From: Janthinobacterium sp051380875
GTDB taxonomy: Bacteria; Pseudomonadota; Gammaproteobacteria; Burkholderiales; Burkholderiaceae_D
Length of the DNA stretch: 64,000 bases
Reading direction: 5' to 3'
Assembly (NCBI RefSeq): GCF_051380875.1
Contig: NZ_JBNYXW010000013.1
Span: 128,594-192,593 of the forward strand
The notes below the pieces were generated by a model. It did no database searches, was not told the origin of the DNA, and saw only the letters and a program-made list of their open reading frames with translations. The position numbers and the translations under genes are program-made. Below are positions 54,162-64,000 of the stretch, piece after piece (position 1 is the first letter of the stretch; the number at the start of each line of letters is the position of its first letter).

Positions 54162-55097
54162 CTATGGCGTCGCGTAGGCGGTGGTGCCACTGAGCTGCGC
54201 GCGCACCTGGCCCACGTCGCGCATGGGGGCGCGGCCGAACTGGCGGCTGTATTCGCGGCTGAACTGCGATTCGCTGGCGTAGCCGACCCGGTAGCCGGCC
54301 GTGCCCGCGTCGATTCTCTCGACCAGCATCAGCCGCCGCGCTTCCTGCAGGCGCAGCAGCTTCTGGTACTGCACCGGCGTCATGGCGGTAATGGCCTTGA
54401 AGTGGTGGTGCAAGGACGACATGCTCATGTTCGCTATGCCGGCCAGGTGTTCGATGCGCAGCGGCTGCGCGTAATGGTGCTTGATCCAGTCGATGGCTTG
54501 CCCCACCTGGTGCGACTGGCTGCTGGCCAGCGCCATGTGGCGCAAGCGTGCGCCCACGGGGCCATGCAGCAGGCGGTAGGTCAGTTCGCGGCGGACCAGG
54601 GGTGCCAGGGTGGCGATATCGTCCGGTTGGTCGAGCAGGCGCACCAGGCGCAGCATGGCGTCGAGCAGCTCGGGCGAAACGTCGCTGACGGAGATGCCGC
54701 GCGTGGCGGGGATGATTTTCTGCCGCATCGCGCTGGCGCTGGCACTTTCACTATCGAGCAGCGCGGCCACGTCGGCGATGTCGACGCCCAGCACCACGCA
54801 CAAATGCGGCGCTTCCTCGCTCGCTTCCACCACGCGCACCTGCACCGGCAGGTCGACGGACGTCAGCAGATACTGCATGCGGCTGTAATGGAAGGTTTCC
54901 GTGCCCAGCGTGACATGCTTGGCCCCTTGCGCGATCAGCGCCACGCTGGGGCGCGCCGCGTGGAACAGCGACTCGGTAGTCGAGGACTGGCGGTGGAAGG
55001 TGAGGTTGCCGATGGCCGTCGTGTAGTCGCCATTGCGCGGCGCGTGGCGGCTGATCAGGGCGGCGATTTCATCTTGCGGGGGAATCTGTGTGGACAT
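54162..55097 (-). CDS. AraC family transcriptional regulator
   Basis: 311 residues from the ATG at 55097. An AraC_N-type ligand domain (about 30-180, with YSRMQYLLTSVDLPV) is followed by the AraC double helix-turn-helix (about 200-300: YAQPLRIEHLAGIANMSMSS, FKAITAMTPVQYQKLLRLQE, GYRVGYASESQFSREYSRQF). It is divergent from an alcohol dehydrogenase gene; such pairs are common, and the regulator usually activates the dehydrogenase in response to an alcohol or aldehyde. The shared region holds a 9-bp tandem repeat. Confidence 0.9.
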   Translation of the reverse strand: MSTQIPPQDEIAALISRHAPRNGDYTTAIGNLTFHRQSSTTESLFHAARPSVALIAQGAKHVTLGTETFHYSRMQYLLTSVDLPVQVRVVEASEEAPHLCVVLGVDIADVAALLDSESASASAMRQKIIPATRGISVSDVSPELLDAMLRLVRLLDQPDDIATLAPLVRRELTYRLLHGPVGARLRHMALASSQSHQVGQAIDWIKHHYAQPLRIEHLAGIANMSMSSLHHHFKAITAMTPVQYQKLLRLQEARRLMLVERIDAGTAGYRVGYASESQFSREYSRQFGRAPMRDVGQVRAQLSGTTAYATP

Positions 55098-55216
55098 GTG
55101 GGTCAGTATGCGGCAGGCGAGGCGGAGAACGCTTGATCTTACGCAGATTTGGAGGATCGTGCAAAGGTCTTGCAGGATCACGGTAACGCGCGCCGCGCAT
55201 TTGCCGCACACTAGTC

Positions 55217-55252
55217 GCATTCATCGCATTCATCGCATTCATCGCATTCATC
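55217..55252. repeat. Tandem repeat, four copies of GCATTCATC
   Basis: A 9-bp unit is repeated four times perfectly, with a partial fifth copy (GCAT) at the right, between the AraC regulator and the alcohol dehydrogenase, about 60 bp before the dehydrogenase start. Confidence 0.9.
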
Positions 55253-55312
55253 GCATGCATGGCACGCGTCTGTCTCGTCACATCTTCCCGTCACATATAT
55301 ATAGGAGTTTTC

Positions 55313-56365
55313 ATGACTACCATCGCCAAAGGCTACGCCGCACTGGGTCCCACCTCCGCACTGCAACCGTTCTCGTTCGAGCGCCGCGCCCCGCGCGCCG
55401 ACGACGTGGCCATCTCGATCAAGTATTGCGGCGTGTGCCATTCCGACATCCACCAGGCGCGCGACGAATGGGGCGGCGCCGCCTTCCCGATGGTGCCGGG
55501 CCATGAAATCGCCGGTATCGTCACGGCCGTCGGCTTTGATGTGACCAAGTTCAAGGTGGGTGACCACGTGGGCGTGGGCTGCTTCGTCGATTCCTGCACC
55601 ACCTGCAAGACACGCAACGTGGACCTGGAACAGTACATGCCAGGCTTGATCCAGACCTACAACGGCGTCGAAGCGGATGGCAAGACGGTTGCGCAAGGCG
55701 GCTATTCGGACAGCATCGTCGTCAAGGAAGGCTATGTGTTGTCGATTCCCGACAACCTGCCACTGGACGCCGCCGCGCCGCTGCTGTGCGCCGGCATCAC
55801 CCTGTATTCGCCGCTGAACCACTGGAAAGCCGGCCCTGGCAAGCAGGTGGCGATCCTGGGCATGGGCGGCCTGGGCCACATGGGCGTCAAGATTGCCCAC
55901 GCCATGGGCGCCGAAGTGACGGTGCTGAGCCAAACGCTGTCGAAGCGCGAAGACGGCCTGCGCCTGGGCGCCGACCATTACTACGCCACCAACGACGCGG
56001 AAACCTTCAGCAAGCTGGCCGGCACGTTTGACCTGATCATCTGCACCGTGGGCGCCTCCATCGACTGGAACCAGTACATCAACCTGCTGAAAGTGGACGG
56101 CAGCATGGTCATCGTCGGCATCCCGGACGGCGCCGTGCCGCCGATCAGCGCCTTCGGCCTGGTCGGTGCGCGCCGCAGCCTGTCCGGCTCCATGATCGGC
56201 TCGATCAAGGAAACCCAGGAAATGCTGGACTTCTGCGGCAAGCACAATATTGTTTCCGACATTGAAATCATCCGCATCCAGGATATCAATGAAGCGTTCG
56301 AGCGCGTCGTGAAGAGCGATGTGCGTTATCGCTTTGTCATTGACATGGCATCGTTGGCGGAATAA
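55313..56365 (+). CDS. Zinc-dependent alcohol dehydrogenase (YahK/AdhC-like)
   Basis: 350 residues from the ATG at 55313 (AGGAG ribosome site). Catalytic zinc ligands lie in CGVCHSDIHQ and PGHEIAG, and the NADP(H)-binding motif is GMGGLGHMGVKIA. It belongs to the NADP-dependent medium-chain cinnamyl/YahK-type aldehyde reductases. The structural zinc loop reads SCTTCKTRNVDLEQYM, keeping two cysteines but showing Arg and Met where the third and fourth normally sit. It is divergent from an AraC regulator that likely controls it. Confidence 0.9.
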   Translation: MTTIAKGYAALGPTSALQPFSFERRAPRADDVAISIKYCGVCHSDIHQARDEWGGAAFPMVPGHEIAGIVTAVGFDVTKFKVGDHVGVGCFVDSCTTCKTRNVDLEQYMPGLIQTYNGVEADGKTVAQGGYSDSIVVKEGYVLSIPDNLPLDAAAPLLCAGITLYSPLNHWKAGPGKQVAILGMGGLGHMGVKIAHAMGAEVTVLSQTLSKREDGLRLGADHYYATNDAETFSKLAGTFDLIICTVGASIDWNQYINLLKVDGSMVIVGIPDGAVPPISAFGLVGARRSLSGSMIGSIKETQEMLDFCGKHNIVSDIEIIRIQDINEAFERVVKSDVRYRFVIDMASLAE

Positions 56366-56410
56366 GCGTTCTGATGGCTCCGGACCCAAGCGCAAAAGCA
56401 AGGACCAGGC

Positions 56411-58036
56411 TCAGGTCGCAATACCGTACTTGTGCTGCGTGGCCGCATACTGCTGCTTGAGCGACTCCAGCTTCGGATGCCTGGGGTCGAGCTTGCGGAT
56501 CACCTGCATCTGGTGCTGCGCCTGTTCGGCCAGCGGCGCTTCCCAGCCCAGCATATTGAGCTGGCGCAAGATGGCGTCGACGGAGGCGAATAGCACGGGC
56601 AGGTTGCCAGGCGTCTTGCGCAGGGCCTGGCGCAGTACGAATACGGCCCCCTTGAGTTCGCCGTTTTCCGACTTGCTGGCCGCATCCTGCATCAGTTCCT
56701 GCACCTGGTTGCTGATTTGCTGGCCCATGCCTTGCGCCAGATCATGGCGTCCCGCCTTTTCAAACACGTCCACGGCCGCTTCCATCGTCACTTCGCTGTC
56801 CGCCTCGTTGACGAGTTTGAGCATGACGTCAGATGCCGCCTGCTCCAGGTTGTTCTTCAGGCAGCTTTGCACCAGCCCCACTTTGAGCTGCGTCGACAGG
56901 CCGCGCGCGCCGTCGAGGGCGCGCGCGGCCAGTTGCAGTTCGCTGGCCGCGGCGATGTCGTTGCCCGACAACTCATGCAGCATGGCGGCCGAGATGGCGC
57001 GGCACGCTTCCACGTTGGCGCCGCCGCGCAGGGAACGTTCCATATCGCGCAATACACCGCTCGCTTGCGGCGCATCGCCTTTCTTTACCAGCGTCTTGAG
57101 CAGATTGACGTGGTCTTCCGGGTCGCGAAATTCAGAATATTTGGCTTTGGTGACCACCTGTTTGTAGGCCCGCTCGGCGGCGCCAATGTCGCCCGTGTCA
57201 AACGCGATGCCGCCCAGGTGGCGCAGCCGGCGCACCATGTGCGGCGAAATGGCCACCGCGTCTTCGAGGATTTTCTTCGCCTGCAGCTGCTGGCCCATGG
57301 CTTCATGGTTTTGCGCCAGCAGATCGTAGGCGGCCATGAAGCGGGGACTCTGCTCGACCAGTGCGAGCAGCGTGACTTGCGCATCTTCGTGGCGCTGCTG
57401 CTCGAACAGGGTGCGCGCCAGGCCCAGATGGGCCCAGGCCATGGGCCGCGTGGCCAGCGTGTCGGCGTAGATGTGCTCCGCTTCGCGCCATTCACCCAGC
57501 GTGAGGTGCAGCTCGGCGCGCAAACGGGCGAAATCGGCCGCCAGGCGCGGGTGCTGCAGTTCGGCCGCGCGGCAGCTTTTGACGGCTTCGCGCAAGTCGC
57601 CCTTGTCGATCAGCTGATAGGTGGGCAGGAAGATGGCGCGGCGCTCGATGGCGCGCTCGATGCGCCCGCTCAGCACATCGACCGTGAACGGTTTCAATAT
57701 ATAGTCGGCCGGCGTCAGTTCGGCCGCGCTGATGACCTTGCTGTGGATGGCTTCGGACGTCAACATGATGAAGATCGTCCATAGCCCGATCAGTTTGTGG
57801 TGGCGCAAGTCTTCCAGCAATTGCTGGCCATCCTGGCCGTCCGTGCCACTACCAAGATCGTATTCACACAGGATGATGTCGAACGGTTTCTTCATCAGCA
57901 GCCGGATGGCCGTGCCGGAATTGACGGCATATTCCACCTTGGTGATGGCTGCCTGGTTCAGCATATTGTGCAGATTGCCCCGCATGCTGGGGTTCGGGTC
58001 GACGATCAGGACAGACAAGTCGCTATATTCTGGCAT
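56411..58036 (-). CDS. Receiver domain-TPR protein
   Basis: 541 residues. An N-terminal CheY-like receiver (about 1-130) has the phospho-acceptor Asp60 in CEYDLG and a conserved Lys in YILKPFT, though the acid pocket is reduced to VDPN. The rest is a long array of TPR-like helical repeats (about 150-520) with no enzymatic output domain. Such proteins relay signals by protein binding. No kinase gene lies beside it. It is convergent with the alcohol dehydrogenase gene and divergent from a diguanylate cyclase gene. Confidence 0.85.
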   Translation of the reverse strand: MPEYSDLSVLIVDPNPSMRGNLHNMLNQAAITKVEYAVNSGTAIRLLMKKPFDIILCEYDLGSGTDGQDGQQLLEDLRHHKLIGLWTIFIMLTSEAIHSKVISAAELTPADYILKPFTVDVLSGRIERAIERRAIFLPTYQLIDKGDLREAVKSCRAAELQHPRLAADFARLRAELHLTLGEWREAEHIYADTLATRPMAWAHLGLARTLFEQQRHEDAQVTLLALVEQSPRFMAAYDLLAQNHEAMGQQLQAKKILEDAVAISPHMVRRLRHLGGIAFDTGDIGAAERAYKQVVTKAKYSEFRDPEDHVNLLKTLVKKGDAPQASGVLRDMERSLRGGANVEACRAISAAMLHELSGNDIAAASELQLAARALDGARGLSTQLKVGLVQSCLKNNLEQAASDVMLKLVNEADSEVTMEAAVDVFEKAGRHDLAQGMGQQISNQVQELMQDAASKSENGELKGAVFVLRQALRKTPGNLPVLFASVDAILRQLNMLGWEAPLAEQAQHQMQVIRKLDPRHPKLESLKQQYAATQHKYGIAT

Positions 58037-58427
58037 GGTTCAGCTTTCGTTCATCTGTGTGCGCATCTGCGGTTCGCTACTGCAGGTTAGTTGCCAAAGA
58101 ATACTAACCATACTCACTAGTATTTTTTATCAGCATACTGCAAAGCCATGCCGCATTGCCAATAAAATGCAGCGAATTGAACGCAGGGCAGGGCGATGCC
58201 ATGCAACTGTTGCTTTGCGCCGTATTGCATGCTTGCCGCCGCAGCGGAAAATGCCGCAGCGTGGCTGGCCGGATACCGTTGCTTGCAGGCACGTTACTTG
58301 CAAGAGTGTCTTGCATCGTCACCCGGGAAAGCGTATTCTAAATACAACTGCATTCGGCCCTCGCGGCACGCGTCTAGCGCAGTGACTGACACAGTGGCGG
58401 GACCGCTGGCGCTTTACCTTTATCAGG
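58037..58427. other. Divergent intergenic region, no gene
   Basis: About 390 bp between the receiver-TPR protein and the diguanylate cyclase. Small frames on both strands show no ribosome site or family; I see no RNA gene. Confidence 0.5.
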
Positions 58428-59504
58428 ATGTCCCCCGTCATGGCTTTTCCTACTCTGAGCACGCTGCGGCGCGTTGCCGTCCCCCTCGCATTTGGCGGCA
58501 ACAGCGAGCAGCAGCACACCTATTTTGCCGAACTGCACCGCGTCGGCATGGTGACGCAGCTGCTGGGCATCATCGCCTACAGCCTGACCTGGCTGCTGAT
58601 GCCGCCTGCGTTCCAGCCGAATCTGCCGTATGCCGTGCTGGCGCTGCTGGGCATGCTGGCCAGCCTGATCGTGCGCTACCGCTGCAGCACCTTGCCCGTA
58701 CTGACCATTACCGGCGCCTGCGCCGTGCTGACCCTGACCTTTGGCCTGCGCACCATGGCCGACGCCGTCCATCACGCCAGCTTCTGGGTCTTGCCCGTGG
58801 GCGTCTTCATGACCCTGGCGATTGCCTCCATCTTCAATGGCGGGCTCAGTTACCTGGCCGTGGTGGCCGGCGTGTGGTGGAATATGGGCCATGGCCTGTA
58901 TCCCGTGAATGCGGGCTTGCCCGACCAGCCCTGGGTGCCGCTGATGATCACCGTCAGCGTGCTGTTCGGGCTGGCGCTGAATGTCAGTTTCAGTTTATTG
59001 CGTTTGCGCAACTATCACTCCAGGCAGGAATTGACGCGGCTGGCTTTCCAGGACAGCTTGACGGGCCTCAACAACCGCCGCATGTTCACGCAGCGCGCGC
59101 AGCAGATGCATGGCGCGCCCCGCGGCGGCATGCTGTATTTCCTCATGATCGATATCGATAATTTCAAGAATATCAACGACTTGCAAGGACATGATGCAGG
59201 TGACGCGGTGCTGGTGCAGACGGCCGTCATCATCGCAGACAAGGCGCAAGGCCATTTGTGCGGCCGCCTGGGCGGCGAAGAATTCGGCGTCGTCTACGCG
59301 GGCGACCGCGATGCCGTGCGCGCGTTTGCCAGCGCCCTGGTCGATGCCGTCAGCCATGCCTTCCAGTCCGGGCACCTCGTCTCGATCAGCGTGGGCGTCG
59401 CCGAGCTGGACCGGGGCAGGGAGCTGGGCCACAGCTACCGGGCAGCCGATGACGCGCTGTACCAGGCCAAGCGGGAAGGCAAGAACCGCTATGTGATTGC
59501 CTGA
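58428..59504 (+). CDS. Membrane diguanylate cyclase (GGDEF)
   Basis: 358 residues (an in-frame ATG at 58440 is an alternative start). About six membrane helices (roughly 40-190) form a sensor region. The C-terminal GGDEF domain has DSLTGLNNRRMF, DIDNFKNIND and the active-site motif GGEEF. It should make cyclic-di-GMP from GTP at the membrane. The inhibitory I-site RxxD is not obvious, so feedback inhibition may be lacking. It is monocistronic and next to purL. Confidence 0.9.
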   Translation: MSPVMAFPTLSTLRRVAVPLAFGGNSEQQHTYFAELHRVGMVTQLLGIIAYSLTWLLMPPAFQPNLPYAVLALLGMLASLIVRYRCSTLPVLTITGACAVLTLTFGLRTMADAVHHASFWVLPVGVFMTLAIASIFNGGLSYLAVVAGVWWNMGHGLYPVNAGLPDQPWVPLMITVSVLFGLALNVSFSLLRLRNYHSRQELTRLAFQDSLTGLNNRRMFTQRAQQMHGAPRGGMLYFLMIDIDNFKNINDLQGHDAGDAVLVQTAVIIADKAQGHLCGRLGGEEFGVVYAGDRDAVRAFASALVDAVSHAFQSGHLVSISVGVAELDRGRELGHSYRAADDALYQAKREGKNRYVIA

Positions 59505-59686
59505 CGTTGTTGCTGCAAGGTGGAAACTTGCCACTGTACGGGGCAAAATGGCCGCAAAGTCCCAAGTTGCGGTAATAAGGAAGGGGTAAAACGGGTATAA
59601 TGCGCGCAAAGGAAATTTGCCGTACTTAAGATATTGTCATGCCTACCTTTAACCCGCAGCCACGCTGCATCAACCACCTTCCAATC

Positions 59687-63748
<4,062 letters not shown>

Positions 63749-63806
63749 TTCAGCTATTTGCGGCGCGGCGTCTTAGTTCAAGACGCTGCTGCCGGGTAGG
63801 AATGAG

Positions 63807-63838
63807 AAAGCCGCTGTCGGGAGATAGCGGCTTTTTTT
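63807..63838 (+). terminator. Terminator after purL
   Basis: AAAGCCGCT pairs with AGCGGCTTT and is followed by a T-run. Confidence 0.85.
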
Positions 63839-63890
63839 CAATCAGCTATGTCAAATTTTATGGTTGGTATATCCGTTCTAAGGCACGCCG

Positions 63891-64000
63891 TTATACACAA
63901 TTCTTGGCGTTAGCTCGGTCGCGTAATTTCCCCATTGTTTTCGCTGCGACATAGACCTCTTTCATCCCAAGCCAGATTGTCTTGACGCCCGGCTCTCCGT
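63891..64000 (-). CDS. IS4/IS50-type transposase, C-terminal end (partial)
   Basis: A frame runs from the window edge to a stop at 63891 and reads EPGVKTIWLGMKEVYVAAKT then a basic tail. The EPGVKT-W-G pattern is the usual C-terminal end of IS4-family (Tn5-like) transposases of Burkholderiales. The stop overlaps TTATACACAA, which matches 10 consecutive bases inside the 19-bp IS50 outer end, as expected near an element terminus. Only the last 35 residues are in view. Confidence 0.55.
   Translation of the reverse strand, partial: GEPGVKTIWLGMKEVYVAAKTMGKLRDRANAKNCV

Noticed and set aside
58196..59161. Alternative frame over the diguanylate cyclase gene
   Set aside because: Overlaps the GGDEF gene out of frame and has no coherent domain.

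Overview
The window is about 64 kb of high-GC chromosomal DNA. It looks like a betaproteobacterium of the Oxalobacteraceae (Janthinobacterium/Massilia type). The evidence is the tig-clpP-clpX-lon-hupB-tRNA-Asp-ppiD order, an SDR-type threonine dehydrogenase beside kbl, the many PAS/GGDEF/EAL signalling proteins, and the codon use. Genus is an inference from protein character, not from a search. Most of the window is ordinary core and near-core chromosome. I see no prophage, CRISPR array, defence island or biosynthetic megacluster.

Layout. 1-9.4 kb: the 3' part of a hybrid histidine kinase, an MFS exporter, small stress-type or membrane proteins (DUF6328, a 70-aa helix-hairpin-helix-like protein, a YidB/DUF937 protein), a YegD-type Hsp70, a DEDDh exonuclease and an EAL-CBS-GGDEF protein. 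9.7-16.5 kb: a secreted prolyl oligopeptidase, then a cupin-XRE regulator divergent from a threonine/serine catabolic operon (kbl, SDR-type tdh, sdaA). 16.7-20.7 kb: a lone AAA ATPase and thrC-moeA-moaD. 20.7-27.4 kb: a two-helix membrane protein, an HI0933-type flavoprotein, a compact membrane operon (54-aa peptide, DUF1700, DUF2807) and the squalene genes hpnC-hpnD-hpnE. 27.7-32.2 kb: an RND pump (adaptor and permease) followed by a decayed duplicate of the permease 3' end. 32.3-42.5 kb: tRNA-Leu, the protein quality-control block tig-clpP-clpX-lon, hupB, two tRNA-Asp genes and ppiD.

42.6-49.4 kb: a tesA-like esterase divergent from a ybbA-like ATPase, the NAD(P)HX repair enzyme nnr, and a fused hydantoinase/5-oxoprolinase gene broken by one in-frame amber codon. 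49.4-54.1 kb: a tightly overlapping four-gene peptide/nickel-type ABC importer. 54.2-59.5 kb: an AraC regulator divergent from a zinc alcohol dehydrogenase, a REC-TPR protein and a membrane diguanylate cyclase. 59.7-63.7 kb: purL. At the right edge the C-terminus of an apparent IS4/IS50-type transposase enters on the minus strand.

Functional links visible in the sequence: threonine breakdown (Kbl, Tdh) and serine deamination (SdaA) share one operon under a likely dedicated cupin-XRE repressor with an inverted-repeat operator. HpnC, HpnD and HpnE together make squalene from farnesyl diphosphate, but no cyclase lies nearby. The Clp/Lon/trigger factor/PpiD block handles protein folding and turnover. 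The strongest second-look items are the amber-interrupted oxoprolinase, a promoter-to-terminator unit upstream of ppiD that may encode a small RNA, the RND duplication scar, the loss of two structural-zinc cysteines in the alcohol dehydrogenase, tesA/ybbA start codons sharing CATG, and a 9-bp tandem repeat in the alcohol dehydrogenase promoter region. None of these amounts to a clear new system.
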